Origin: Natronospirillum operosum
Lineage (GTDB): Bacteria; Pseudomonadota; Gammaproteobacteria; Pseudomonadales; Natronospirillaceae
Length of the DNA: 64,000 nucleotides
NCBI RefSeq assembly: GCF_004768465.1
Contig: NZ_SRMF01000006.1
Coordinates: 1-64,000, forward strand
Direction: 5' to 3'
The notes under the pieces were generated by a model. The model made no database searches. It saw only the letters and a program-made list of their open reading frames with translations, and was not told the origin of the DNA. This document shows positions 18,023 to 27,321 of this stretch, piece after piece. Within the stretch, counting starts at the first letter, position 1. Each line of letters begins with the position of its first letter. The translations under genes were made by a program, and so were the position numbers.

Positions 18023-20903
18023 CGCTGGCCTGTTCCAGATACTGCCACTGCCGGCGACCGAAGGTCTGATGGCGCTGCTGCCAGCTTGAAGGCTCGGTGA
18101 CCTTCTCCACCTGCACCGCTGTCACCTTGTACTCGGGGCAGTTGGTTGCCCAGTCCGAGTTGTCGGTGGTGATCACATTGGCCCCGCTGCCGGGATGGTG
18201 GAAGGTGGTATAGATCACGCCCGGCTGCATGCGCTCGCTGATGCGGGCCCGCAGCACCGTATCACCGGCGCGGCTGGTGATGCCGACCCAGTCGCCGGCG
18301 CTGATGCCGCGTTCCTCGGCATCATGAGGGTGCAGTTCCAGCACATCCTCGTCATGCCAGACCTGGTTGTCGGTACGGCGGGTCTGGGCACCGACATTGT
18401 ACTGGCTGAGAATGCGGCCCGTGGTCAGCAGCAGCGGGAAGCGCCGGTTGGTGCGCTCTTCCGTCTCCACAAACTCGGTCAGACCAAAACGCCCCAGCCC
18501 GATCGGGAAGCTGTCTTCGTGCATGGTCGGCGTACCGTCCGGATGCGCCTCGTTGCACGGCCACTGAATGCTTCCCAGCCGCTCGAGCTTGTCGTAACTG
18601 ACGCCGGTAAAGGTGGGTGCCAGCTGTGCGATTTCGTCCATGATCTCGGACGGGTGACTGTAGTGCATCGGATACCCGAGGGCATTGGCCAGGTCCTGAG
18701 TCACCTCCCAGTCTTCCTTGCCGGCCACGGGGGCCATCACCTTGCGCACGCGGTTGATACGGCGCTCGGCATTGGTAAAGGTGCCGTTCTTTTCCAGGAA
18801 GGTGGAACCCGGCAGCAGCACATGGGCAAACTTGGCGGTCTCGTTGAGGAAGATATCCTGCACGATCAGGCATTCCAGAGAGGTGAGCGCCTGCTCCACA
18901 TGCTGGGTGTTGGGGTCCGATTGGGCAATGTCCTCGCCCTGCACATAGAGCGCCTTGAAACTGCCGTCAATGGCGGCGTCGAACATGTTGGGAATGCGCA
19001 GGCCCGGCTCCGGGTCGATATCAACCCCCCAGGCTGCACTGAAGCGCGCCCGCACTTCCGGCACACCCACATGCTGATAGCCTGGCAGTTCGTGCGGGAA
19101 GGAGCCCATGTCACAGGAGCCCTGCACATTGTTCTGGCCGCGCAGCGGGTTCACGCCCACGCCCTCGCGACCGATATTGCCGGTGGCCATGGCCAGATTG
19201 GCAATGCCGATCACCATGGTGGAGCCCTGGCTGTGCTCGGTCACACCCAGGCCATAGTAGATGGCACCGTTGCCGGCCTCGCCATACAGGCGTGCGGCCT
19301 GACGAATGCTGTCGGCGGGCACACCGGTGATGGTTTCCATGTGTTCGGGCGAGTTCTTTTCCAGCAGGATGAACTCGCGCCACTGCCGATAGGCCTCCGG
19401 ATCACAGCGGCGGCTGACAAAGTCTTCGTCTTCCAACCCTTCGCTGACCACCACATGGGCCATGGCATTGATCAGGGCCACATTGGTGCCCGGGCGCAGC
19501 GGCAGGTGAATGCCTTCGCCCATATGCGGTGTTTTCAGCAGATCGATATGGCGCGGATCGGCCACAATCAGGCTGGCACCCTGGCGCAGGCGCTTGCGCA
19601 GCCGGGAGGCAAACACCGGGTGGGCATCGGTCGGGTTGGCACCGATGACCACGATCACATCGGATTTCATGACCGAATCAAAGGTCTGGGTACCGGCGGA
19701 TTCACCCAGGGTGGTTTTCAGGCCATAGCCGGTCGGTGAATGGCAGACCCGGGCACAGGTGTCGGTATTGTTGTTGCCGAAGGCAGCCCGCACCAGCTTC
19801 TGCACCAGATAGGTTTCTTCGTTGGTGCAGCGCGAAGAGGTAATGCCACCCACACTGTCGCGACCGTGCCGGGTCTGAATGTCCCTGATGCGATCGGCAG
19901 TGAACTGGATGGCCTCCTCCCAACTGACGGCGCGCCAGGGCAGGTCGATACTGTCGCGGATCATGGGTTCGCGCAGACGGTCCTTGTGGGTGGCATAGCC
20001 GAAGGCGAAACGCCCCTTCACGCAGCTGTGGCCATGGTTGGCATCACCGCCTTTCCAGGGGGTCATCCGCACCAGCTTATCGCCCTTCATTTCGGCCTCG
20101 AACGAACAGCCCACGCCACAGTAGGCACAGGTGGTGACCACGCTGTGGTCAGGCTGGCCCTCGTCGATGATGCTCTTTTCCATCAGCGTCGAAGTCGGGC
20201 AGGCCTGCACGCAGGCACCGCAGGAGACGCATTCCGAATCCATGAAGGGCTCGTCCTGCCCGGCCGCCACCTTGGAATCAAAGCCGCGACCGTCGATGGT
20301 CAGCGCAAAGGTGCCCTGCACTTCTTCACAGGCCCTGACACAGCGCGAACAGACAATGCACTTGCTGGGATCGAAACTGAAATAGGGGTTGGAGTGGTCC
20401 TTTTCCGCCTGCAGATGATTCTCGCCGCTGAAGCCGTAGCGCACCTCGCGCAGGCCCACGGCGCCGGCCATGTCCTGCAGTTCGCAGTCACCGTTGGCCG
20501 GGCAGGTCAGGCAGTCCAAGGGGTGGTCGGAAATATACAGCTCCATGACATTGCGGCGCAGCTTCGCCAGAGCTGCGTTCTGCGTGGTCACGGCCATGCC
20601 TTCGGCCACCGGTGTGGTGCAGGAGGCCGGCATGCCGCGCCGCCCGTCGATCTGCACCGCACAGAGGCGACAGGAGCCGAAGGCCTCGAGGTTGTCGCTG
20701 GCACAGAGCTTGGGAATATTGATACCGGCCAGAGCAGCCGCGCGCAGTACCGAGGTGCCCTCGGGCACGGTGACAGCCACACCGTCAATATCGAGACTGA
20801 CCTGCACGTCCGAGTCGACAGCGGGTGTACCGTAATCCCGGGTCCAGTCAATCGCGCTGCCGGCGCCGGTGTGTTCGGTTTTCGGGTCAAAGTAGTTCAA
20901 CAT
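18015..20903 (-). CDS. fdsA: NAD-dependent formate dehydrogenase alpha subunit FdsA
   Basis: FdsA oxidises formate to CO2 at a molybdopterin centre. The 962-residue product has an N-terminal [2Fe-2S] domain (C67, C78, C81, C95), a His-Cys3 cluster (H127, C131, C134, C140) and two 4Fe-4S ferredoxin motifs (about 182-192 and 225-235). A MopB 4Fe-4S cluster follows (C259, C262, C266), with the probable molybdenum-ligand C387. This is the full FdsA arrangement of Ralstonia and Rhodobacter. The ligand is cysteine, not selenocysteine. It overlaps fdhD. Confidence 0.95.
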   Translation of the reverse strand: MLNYFDPKTEHTGAGSAIDWTRDYGTPAVDSDVQVSLDIDGVAVTVPEGTSVLRAAALAGINIPKLCASDNLEAFGSCRLCAVQIDGRRGMPASCTTPVAEGMAVTTQNAALAKLRRNVMELYISDHPLDCLTCPANGDCELQDMAGAVGLREVRYGFSGENHLQAEKDHSNPYFSFDPSKCIVCSRCVRACEEVQGTFALTIDGRGFDSKVAAGQDEPFMDSECVSCGACVQACPTSTLMEKSIIDEGQPDHSVVTTCAYCGVGCSFEAEMKGDKLVRMTPWKGGDANHGHSCVKGRFAFGYATHKDRLREPMIRDSIDLPWRAVSWEEAIQFTADRIRDIQTRHGRDSVGGITSSRCTNEETYLVQKLVRAAFGNNNTDTCARVCHSPTGYGLKTTLGESAGTQTFDSVMKSDVIVVIGANPTDAHPVFASRLRKRLRQGASLIVADPRHIDLLKTPHMGEGIHLPLRPGTNVALINAMAHVVVSEGLEDEDFVSRRCDPEAYRQWREFILLEKNSPEHMETITGVPADSIRQAARLYGEAGNGAIYYGLGVTEHSQGSTMVIGIANLAMATGNIGREGVGVNPLRGQNNVQGSCDMGSFPHELPGYQHVGVPEVRARFSAAWGVDIDPEPGLRIPNMFDAAIDGSFKALYVQGEDIAQSDPNTQHVEQALTSLECLIVQDIFLNETAKFAHVLLPGSTFLEKNGTFTNAERRINRVRKVMAPVAGKEDWEVTQDLANALGYPMHYSHPSEIMDEIAQLAPTFTGVSYDKLERLGSIQWPCNEAHPDGTPTMHEDSFPIGLGRFGLTEFVETEERTNRRFPLLLTTGRILSQYNVGAQTRRTDNQVWHDEDVLELHPHDAEERGISAGDWVGITSRAGDTVLRARISERMQPGVIYTTFHHPGSGANVITTDNSDWATNCPEYKVTAVQVEKVTEPSSWQQRHQTFGRRQWQYLEQASDA

Positions 20904-20926
20904 AACGTATACCCCCTGGCGCCCTT

Positions 20927-22519
20927 TCAGGCGGCGCCTGCGGATGATTCAGGAGTGACCCCGAAGGCGTCCGGAAAGTGCTCGACGGCACTGCGGACCG
21001 GATTCGGCGTCATGCCCCCCATGGCGCAAAGTGACCCAAACTCCATCGTATCACAGAGTTCTGCCAGCAGGTCCAGTTGGGCGGCTCGGTTGTCGTCGGC
21101 AATGATGCGGTCGATCACCTCGACGCCGCGCACGGAACCGATGCGACAGGGCGTGCACTTGCCACAGGACTCGACCATGCAGAATTCCATCGCAAAGCGG
21201 GCCTGCTGGGCCATATCGACCGTATCATCAAATACCACGACGCCGCCGTGCCCGAGCACGGCTCCCGCCTCGGCAAAAGCCTCATAATCCAGTGATGTAT
21301 CCCATTGCGCTGCGGGCAGATAGGCACCCAGCGGGCCGCCGACCTGAATGGCCTGCATGGGCCTGCCACTGCGGGTGCCGCCACCAAAGTCCTCTACCAG
21401 CTCACGCAGGGTCGGCCCGAAGGCCAGTTCCACCAGTCCCCCGCGCTCGATATTGCCCGCCAGTTGGAACGGCATGGTGCCCAGCGAACGGCCCTGACCA
21501 TGGTTGGCGTAGGCCTGCCCGCCCTGATCGATGATCCAGGGCACTGCAGCCAGCGTCAGCACATTGTTGACCACGGTCGGCTGGCCAAAAGCTCCTTTCA
21601 GGGCCGGCAGCGGTGGTTTGGCCCGCACCATGCCGCGCTTGCCTTCCAGGCTGTCCAGCAGCGAGGTTTCCTCGCCACAGATGTAGGCGCCGGCGCCCAG
21701 TCTGACTTCCAACTGAAAGTCGCGCCCCGAGCCCTGCATATCGGCGCCGAGCCAGCCGGCCTGCTCGGCACGCGTGATGGCTTCCTGCAGCACCTGATGC
21801 GCCAGCGGATACTCCGAGCGCAGGTAGATGAAACCATAGTCGGCTCCCACCGCCAGACCGGCAATGATCATGCCTTCAATCAGCATGTAGGGGTCGGCTT
21901 CCATGACCAGGCGGTCGGCAAAGGTGCCGGAGTCACCCTCATCGGCATTGCACACTATGAACTTGCGCCCGCTCTGGGGATTGCCCGGGTTGTCTGCCGG
22001 GGCGTCCAGCACCGTCTGCCATTTGATGCCGGCCGGAAAGGCGGCACCTCCGCGTCCACGCAGGCCCGAGGCCTTGACTTCATCCACCAGCGCCTGCGGC
22101 GTCATGGACAGTGCCTTTTTCAGCCCAACAAAGCCGCCGTGGGTGCGATAGTCCTCGATTGATAGCGGGTCCGTCACCCCGGCACGGGCAAAGGTGAGCC
22201 GCTGCTGGCGGCGCAGCCAGGGGATGTCATCAACGGGGCCCAGGTACAGCGGGTGCTCCGTGGTGCCTGCAAGCAACCCTGCGGCCAGCAGATCCGGCAG
22301 TTGCTCGGGCGTAACCGGCCCATAGGCCAGCCGGCCCTGCTCGGTCTCGACTTCCAGCAGCGGCTCCAGCCAGAAGGCACCACGCGAGCCGTTGCGGACC
22401 AGGCGACAGTCCGGACTGTGCATGGCCAGATGCCGGCCCAACTGCTGTGCAATGGCCTCTGCGCCCAGTGAACAGGCCGTGGTGTCACGGGGGACATAGA
22501 CGGTGTGCACTTCAGCCAT
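20927..22519 (-). CDS. fdsB: Formate dehydrogenase beta subunit FdsB (NuoF-like)
   Basis: FdsB binds FMN, NAD and a 4Fe-4S cluster and hands electrons from FdsA to NAD+. The 530-residue product has a thioredoxin-like N-terminal part and a NuoF-type core starting at RGRGGAAFPAG. The cluster motif ESCGKCTPCRIG sits near the C-terminus. The ATG at 22519 overlaps the fdsG stop (ATGGCTGA), so a 17-residue longer start is rejected. A 23-base gap separates it from fdsA. Confidence 0.95.
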   Translation of the reverse strand: MAEVHTVYVPRDTTACSLGAEAIAQQLGRHLAMHSPDCRLVRNGSRGAFWLEPLLEVETEQGRLAYGPVTPEQLPDLLAAGLLAGTTEHPLYLGPVDDIPWLRRQQRLTFARAGVTDPLSIEDYRTHGGFVGLKKALSMTPQALVDEVKASGLRGRGGAAFPAGIKWQTVLDAPADNPGNPQSGRKFIVCNADEGDSGTFADRLVMEADPYMLIEGMIIAGLAVGADYGFIYLRSEYPLAHQVLQEAITRAEQAGWLGADMQGSGRDFQLEVRLGAGAYICGEETSLLDSLEGKRGMVRAKPPLPALKGAFGQPTVVNNVLTLAAVPWIIDQGGQAYANHGQGRSLGTMPFQLAGNIERGGLVELAFGPTLRELVEDFGGGTRSGRPMQAIQVGGPLGAYLPAAQWDTSLDYEAFAEAGAVLGHGGVVVFDDTVDMAQQARFAMEFCMVESCGKCTPCRIGSVRGVEVIDRIIADDNRAAQLDLLAELCDTMEFGSLCAMGGMTPNPVRSAVEHFPDAFGVTPESSAGAA

Positions 22520-23072
22520 GGTCGACCTCCCGGCTGACAGCCAACAGCCCCTGTATATTAACCGGCTCATGCTGAGCCCGTTCGATCAGTGCCTGCAGGG
22601 ATGCCGCGCTGACCCGACCATGAACTGTATCGTCGAGACGCACAGAGGGACCGGTGGCACAATTGCCCAGACAGTACACAGGCTCCAGGGTAAACCGCCC
22701 GTCTGCCGTGGTCTGATGCCAGTCCACCTGCAGCAGGTCGCGGGCGGCCTGCTCCAGCGCCCTGCCATCCTGCGCCTGGCAGGCCTCGGCACGGCAGATC
22801 TGCAGTCGATGCTGACCGCCAGGGGTGGTGTGGAAATCCGGGTAGAAGCTGACCACCCCATGCACCTCGGCGCGGGTCAGCGTCAGCGCCTCGGCAATCA
22901 GGCCTATGGCCGCATCGGGAATATGCCCTTCACTGTGCTGGACACCGTGCAGAATGGGCAGCAGGGGCCCGGGACGCGCCCTGTAAGTGTCGACGAGGTG
23001 CCCTATGGTCGCGCGCAACCGGTCATGGCCGCTGCCTGCTGCTGATGGCGCCCCTGAGGTCGGTTCGGTCAT
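22512..23072 (-). CDS. fdsG: Formate dehydrogenase gamma subunit FdsG (NuoE-like)
   Basis: FdsG is the NuoE-like [2Fe-2S] subunit of soluble NAD-dependent formate dehydrogenase. The 186-residue product has the four cluster cysteines as C-x4-C (CRAEAC) and C-x3-C (CLGNC). It is first in the fds operon, next to the divergent GDPD gene. The ATG at 23072 begins MTEPTSG. A longer in-frame start at 23123 has no family support. Confidence 0.93.
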   Translation of the reverse strand: MTEPTSGAPSAAGSGHDRLRATIGHLVDTYRARPGPLLPILHGVQHSEGHIPDAAIGLIAEALTLTRAEVHGVVSFYPDFHTTPGGQHRLQICRAEACQAQDGRALEQAARDLLQVDWHQTTADGRFTLEPVYCLGNCATGPSVRLDDTVHGRVSAASLQALIERAQHEPVNIQGLLAVSREVDHG

Positions 23073-23265
23073 GATGTCTGACTGCCTGCAGTTGTCGTTA
23101 TACTTGTGGTGACTTGCCCACACAGAACACTAGCTTAAAGTGGCCGTCGGTGCATCATGAGTCACTGTACGACAGGCCACTGTCTGGAAGCGACAGTGGA
23201 CAGTCCAATCGACGCACCTGGCTGCCGACGCTAATATGAGCGGGCGTTCTGAAAGGAGTCAACTG
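23073..23265. promoter_or_regulatory. Divergent region between fds operon and GDPD gene
   Basis: A 193-bp gap contains the inverted pair CCACTGTC (23178-23185) and GACAGTGG (23192-23199), an 8-bp perfect dyad with a 6-base spacer. It could be an operator for either gene. No clear hexamers were found. Confidence 0.4.
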
Positions 23266-25074
23266 ATGACCTACCACCCCAGCCTGCTGCTGGCTGTGTT
23301 CGGCAATCTGCAGGCACGCTGGCGTTCACTGCTGGTGCTGCACCTGTTCTTCGCCGGCCTTGGGGTGGCGGCCTTCCTGCCACTGAGCACCTGGATGGCC
23401 ACCCGCCTGCTGAGTGTCACCGGCGCTTCGGCTGTCAGCAATGACGACCTGCTGACCTTCGCCTTCATGCCCGGCGCCTGGCTGCTGGCCCTGTGCGCCG
23501 GCAGTCTGGCACTGACCCTGGTATTCGTGCAGTCGGCAGGCATTCTGATGTCACTGGAGGTCCATGGCCGCAATCGCTATCAGGCTGCCACCTCGGCGTT
23601 GCTGTCGGTACTGCAGCGGCTGCCGTCCATACTGGCGCTGGCGTGCCTGCAGGTGGGTGCCCACCTGCTGATTGCACTGCCTTTCCTGTTGCTGATCGGC
23701 GGGCTCGGCTGGTTCCTGCTGGCCGACTACGACCCCTACTATCTGGTCAACGAGTGGCCGCCGGCCATGCAACTGTTCACGGCCGGGGCCGGTGTGCTGC
23801 TGCTCGGCATGATCATGGGCAATGGCGCGCTCTACCTGCGCTGGGTACTGGCCCTGCCCGCCCTGCTGTTCGAACAGGTCACGCCCTGGGCCGCTCTGGG
23901 TCGCAGCCAGAGACTGACCCGCGGCTATCGCAGTCGCATTGCGCTGCTGATTCTGGCCAGCGCCCTGATCACGCTGGCCATGCCACCCCTGTTTTCGCTG
24001 CTCTACCGGCAGGGCGTAGCGCTGACACTGGACTGGATTCCCACCGTGCAGGGCCTGGTTATCAGCTACATGCTGCTGGTCATTCTGGGCTATCTGGTGC
24101 TGGTCGCTGTGCTCACCTTCATCGGGGTTTCGTTCAACAGCCTGCTGATCCGGCAGCTTTATCTGCGGGCCTGTGGCCTGCGTCGTACTCATGCGCCCAG
24201 GCCGGCCAGCCGGCTCAGCGGCTGGCTAAGCTGGGGCGCGGAGGCCGCCGTCCTGCTGCTGGCACTGGCGCAGGCCGGCTGGATTCTGCATGGCTTTTTG
24301 CATCTGGAAGACGAGGTCACCATCACGGCTCACCGGGGCAGCTCCATCAATGCGCCGGAAAATACCCTGGCGGCCATCGAACTGGCCATACAGGAAGGCG
24401 CCGACTATGTGGAGATCGATGTGCGGCAGACCGCAGACGGCGCCCTGGTCCTGCTGCATGACCGCGACCTGCGACGGCTGGGCGGCGGCAGCCGACCCAT
24501 CTGGCAACTGACGCTGGAGGAAGTGCGGGCGATCGACGCCGGCAGCTGGCACGACCCGGCTTTCGCCGCTGAACGCATACCGACTCTGGAAGAGGTCATC
24601 CACACCGTGCGCGGCCGCGCGCAGCTGTATCTGGAAATCAAGCCCAGTGCACAGACACCGGATCTCGCTGCGGATGTGATCAACCTGCTGCAGGCCGAGA
24701 ACATGCTGGACCAGACGCTGCTGGCCGGCCTCAGCCGCACCACCCTGGCCTCCATTGCCGACCTGGCTCCGGACTCCCGACGCGCCCTGTTCGTGCATTC
24801 GGTTGTCGGCACACCCGACTACAGTGGCCTGCATGCAGTGGGCAAGCGCGCGGCCATTGTCGATCGGGGTGCGGTCTCCCGGGCCCGTCGGGGCGGTTAT
24901 CAACTGCATGTGTGGACCGTCAACGACCGCGATCAGATGTCACGCTTTATCGACCTTGGAGTGGACAGCATCATTACCGACCGACCGGATGTACTGGCCG
25001 ATTTGCTGGCCGAGCGTGCGGCCTTGTCCGATGCAGAACTACTGCTGCTCAAGCTGGCCAACTGGCTGCGCTGA
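23266..25074 (+). CDS. Membrane-anchored glycerophosphodiester phosphodiesterase
   Basis: The 602-residue product has a multi-pass membrane region (about 1-330, the GPDPase_memb type) and a C-terminal GDPD catalytic domain (about 345-590). Visible active-site elements are HRG and ENT (AHRGSSINAPENT), the EID pair and LLHD. The family hydrolyses glycerophosphodiesters to glycerol-3-phosphate and an alcohol. Choline would be a relevant product beside a betaine pathway, but that link is inferred. The ATG at 23266 follows AAGGAG by seven bases. Confidence 0.88.
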   Translation: MTYHPSLLLAVFGNLQARWRSLLVLHLFFAGLGVAAFLPLSTWMATRLLSVTGASAVSNDDLLTFAFMPGAWLLALCAGSLALTLVFVQSAGILMSLEVHGRNRYQAATSALLSVLQRLPSILALACLQVGAHLLIALPFLLLIGGLGWFLLADYDPYYLVNEWPPAMQLFTAGAGVLLLGMIMGNGALYLRWVLALPALLFEQVTPWAALGRSQRLTRGYRSRIALLILASALITLAMPPLFSLLYRQGVALTLDWIPTVQGLVISYMLLVILGYLVLVAVLTFIGVSFNSLLIRQLYLRACGLRRTHAPRPASRLSGWLSWGAEAAVLLLALAQAGWILHGFLHLEDEVTITAHRGSSINAPENTLAAIELAIQEGADYVEIDVRQTADGALVLLHDRDLRRLGGGSRPIWQLTLEEVRAIDAGSWHDPAFAAERIPTLEEVIHTVRGRAQLYLEIKPSAQTPDLAADVINLLQAENMLDQTLLAGLSRTTLASIADLAPDSRRALFVHSVVGTPDYSGLHAVGKRAAIVDRGAVSRARRGGYQLHVWTVNDRDQMSRFIDLGVDSIITDRPDVLADLLAERAALSDAELLLLKLANWLR

Positions 25075-25142
25075 AAGAAGAGTGCCGTCAGCCTTTGCGA
25101 ACTGTTGAACATACGGCATCAATCAAGTGAGAGTAGTTCGTA

Positions 25143-25170
25143 TTGACCCTTTGCACCCAGCAACTATACT
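25143..25170 (+). promoter_or_regulatory. Sigma-70 promoter of mgtE
   Basis: TTGACC (25143-25148) and TATACT (25165-25170) with a 16-base spacer form a strong candidate. Transcription would start near 25177, leaving a leader of about 370 nt before the mgtE ATG. Confidence 0.75.
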
Positions 25171-25176
25171 GCCCGC

Positions 25177-25546
25177 CGTTATCAGCAGAACAGGACACCT
25201 CCAGTGGACTCCAGTAGTTGCAGGCGATCAAACGCCAGACAACAGGATGCAGTTCGCGCGCAGGTTGACCGATAAAGCAGACTCTCTTCTTCGACGCCCA
25301 GCGTCTTCCGCTTTAACGACTCACCTGCCGCCGACTGCCAAGCATCAGCGGAAGGTGAGCCGATCATCACCGGGAACAGGTTCAAGCCAAAACGCCTTGG
25401 CAGGCATTTTGTTTTTGAGCCATGCCCAACTGTTCTGCACTGACTACTGTGTCTGTGCGGTGCAGGGCGACAACGAATTGGCCCCTTCCTGAATCATAAT
25501 GGCCACTCTGCTCTGCAGAGGGCCGGAATGCACAAGGAATATCATC
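25177..25546 (+). promoter_or_regulatory. Long structured 5' leader of mgtE, possible Mg-responsive switch
   Basis: Segment 25347-25359 can pair in two ways: AGCGGAAG (25347-25354) with CTTCCGCT (25305-25312), or AGGTGAG (25353-25359) with CTCACCT (25320-25326). A short GACGC/GCGTC hairpin (25293-25305) precedes them. Downstream, CAAAACGCC/GGCATTTTG (25388-25411, one mismatch) followed by five T looks like an intrinsic terminator. Overlapping alternative pairings plus a terminator suggest attenuation. The sequence does not match my recollection of the M-box consensus. Confidence 0.55.
25388..25416 (+). terminator. Candidate attenuator hairpin in mgtE leader
   Basis: Stem 25388-25396 with 25403-25411 has one C-A mismatch and a TTGGCA loop. 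It runs directly into TTTTT (25412-25416), about 130 bases before the mgtE start. Confidence 0.5.
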
Positions 25547-26905
25547 ATGAGCAATACCGAACACGACAACACACCCGTACAGCATGTGCTGAATGACCTC
25601 ATTGCCCAGGAATTGTGGGAAGAAGTGCCGGCGCAACTCGACGAAATGCATGTGCAGGACATCGCTACGGTTCTGGATGATCAGGACAACGATACTGCCG
25701 TGCGGATTCTCAAGTTGCTGGCAGAGGAGCGCCAGCTTGAAGTCTTCTCCTATCTAAAAGAGGAAAACCAGTACGCTGTGCTGGATGCGATGGACAATGC
25801 CATCAGCCGCAAGCTGCTGCAGAGCCTGTCTTCGGATGACCTGACCAGACTGCTCGAAGCACTGAAGCCGGAACAGTCGGAGCCGCTGCTCAAGCTGCTG
25901 ACTTCGAAAGAGGTCAAGGCGGCGCTGAAGATTCTGGGCTACCCGGAGCAGAGTGCCGGACGTCTGATGAACACCGAGTTTGTCACCATCCGGCCTGACT
26001 GGACGGTGCGCGAAGTCTTGCAGCATGTGCGCAGTCAGGACAGCTCCGAGGAAACCATCAACACCCTGTACATTACCGATGAACAGGGCCACCTGCTGGG
26101 TACGGCAGGCATCAAGCGCATGGTGCTGTCCGACCCGGACACCCCGGTGGAAACCATGATCTCGAGCCCGCTGGTCAGTGTGCAGGCCAGCGATGACCGG
26201 GAAGAAGCGGTGCACCAGATTCAGCACTACGACATCAATGCACTGCCGGTGCTGAGCAAGCAAGGCATCCTGCTGGGTGTGGTGACTGTCGATGACGTCA
26301 TGGACGTGATCGAGGAAGAAGCCACGGAAGACTTCCACAAGATGGGCGGTACCAGCACGCTCAACCTCAGCCTGCGTGATGCGCGGCCGTCGCTCCTGTA
26401 TCGCAAGCGTGTCGGCTGGCTGGTGCTGCTGGTGTTCATGAACATCTTCGGCGGGGCGGGTATCGCCTACTTCGAGGAGACCATCGAGGCGGTGATTGCG
26501 CTGGTCTTCTTCCTGCCGCTGATTGTGGACTCCGGCGGTAACGCCGGTTCGCAGTCTGCCACGCTGATGGTACGTGCTCTGGCCACCGGTGATGTCAGGT
26601 CGAAAGACTGGCTGCGCCTCTGGGGCAAGGAGCTGGGCGTGGCGATTGCGCTGGGCATTACCATGGGCCTCGCGGTCTGGGGCCTGGGTATCTGGCGCGG
26701 CGGCCCGGAAGTGGGCCTGGTGGTCGCGATGGCGATGGTCTGTGTAGTGACCTTCGGCAGCATGGTGGGCATGGTCCTGCCGTTCGTGCTGGCCCGCATG
26801 AAGTTCGACCCGGCCACAGCGAGTGCGCCGCTGATCACGTCCATCGCGGATATCTGCGGTATTCTGATCTACTTCTCGATCGCCACTGCCGTGCTGACGA
26901 TCTGA
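25547..26905 (+). CDS. mgtE: MgtE magnesium transporter
   Basis: MgtE is a homodimeric Mg2+ channel gated by its cytosolic domains. The 452-residue product has the helical N domain (about 20-130), two CBS domains (about 140-265, with TEFVTIRPDWTV) and five membrane helices from about residue 290. The filter-region segment DSGGNAGSQSATL is conserved. The ATG at 25547 follows AAGGAA at a proper distance, and a 16-codon longer in-frame start is rejected. A terminator follows. Confidence 0.95.
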   Translation: MSNTEHDNTPVQHVLNDLIAQELWEEVPAQLDEMHVQDIATVLDDQDNDTAVRILKLLAEERQLEVFSYLKEENQYAVLDAMDNAISRKLLQSLSSDDLTRLLEALKPEQSEPLLKLLTSKEVKAALKILGYPEQSAGRLMNTEFVTIRPDWTVREVLQHVRSQDSSEETINTLYITDEQGHLLGTAGIKRMVLSDPDTPVETMISSPLVSVQASDDREEAVHQIQHYDINALPVLSKQGILLGVVTVDDVMDVIEEEATEDFHKMGGTSTLNLSLRDARPSLLYRKRVGWLVLLVFMNIFGGAGIAYFEETIEAVIALVFFLPLIVDSGGNAGSQSATLMVRALATGDVRSKDWLRLWGKELGVAIALGITMGLAVWGLGIWRGGPEVGLVVAMAMVCVVTFGSMVGMVLPFVLARMKFDPATASAPLITSIADICGILIYFSIATAVLTI

Positions 26906-26920
26906 TCGCACTGCAATCTG

Positions 26921-26947
26921 AAAAGGGCGCCTGCGGGCGCCCTTTTT
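26921..26947 (+). terminator. mgtE intrinsic terminator
   Basis: AAAAGGGCGCC, a short loop and GGCGCCCTTTTT form a GC-rich stem with flanking A and T tracts, 15 bases after the mgtE stop. Confidence 0.95.
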
Positions 26948-26990
26948 GTTGGCCAACGTTTTAACAAAATCGGATAGCGCCGGTTGCGAC

Positions 26991-27092
26991 GGAGGGCAGG
27001 AGACTCCCCGGGGACCGCTGTGAATACATCCCTGTACGCTACGGTTCGGCCGTCCCTGGCCTCAACGTTCCCCGGGGAGCCTCCTGCCCTCC
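26991..27092. repeat. 102-bp palindromic repeat, copy E
   Basis: A 24-bp terminal inverted repeat with one mismatch (GGAGGGCAGGAG..., ...CTCCTGCCCTCC) surrounds a core containing ACATCCCTGTACGCTACGG. A second copy, F, is at 29275-29376, and its arm bases have changed in step on both sides. It lies between the mgtE terminator and the ABC-F gene. Confidence 0.85.
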
Positions 27093-27210
27093 TGCTCGCA
27101 CCTGCCGAGGCAACATCCGACAAACATTCACCCTATTGTTTCGGCAGACTGGTGAGATCGTCAGGGTTCGAAGGTTGAAGCCGTCCGGAAGCGGCCGCAG
27201 GAGCCTCGTG

Positions 27211-27307
27211 CTGGGTGCAGGCACTGTGAGACCGTCTGCGGCCAGGGATGGCCGCAGTCGAGCTGTCATGGATGACGTTTTTGCGTGTCCCACAGACCTG
27301 CACCCAG
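27211..27307 (+). repeat. Cloverleaf intergenic repeat, copy C
   Basis: Outer arms CTGGGTGCAGG (27211-27221) and CCTGCACCCAG (27297-27307) pair perfectly. The inner stem CTGCGGCC/GGCCGCAG has a 6-base loop, and the second stem GTCAT/ATGAC is followed by five T. It ends 14 bases from the ABC-F stop. It forms a composite with copy E. Confidence 0.87.
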
Positions 27308-27321
27308 CGGAGGCCACACCT

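Noticed and set aside
18195-19739. 514-codon open frame antisense to fdsA
   Set aside because: Its composition (His/Gly/Ala rich) is typical of the shadow of a GC-rich gene, and fdsA is unmistakable on the other strand.
25177-25546. M-box (ykoK) riboswitch upstream of mgtE
   Set aside because: AGGTGAGCC at 25353 recalls the M-box start, but the remaining conserved blocks are not present, so only a generic structured leader is claimed.
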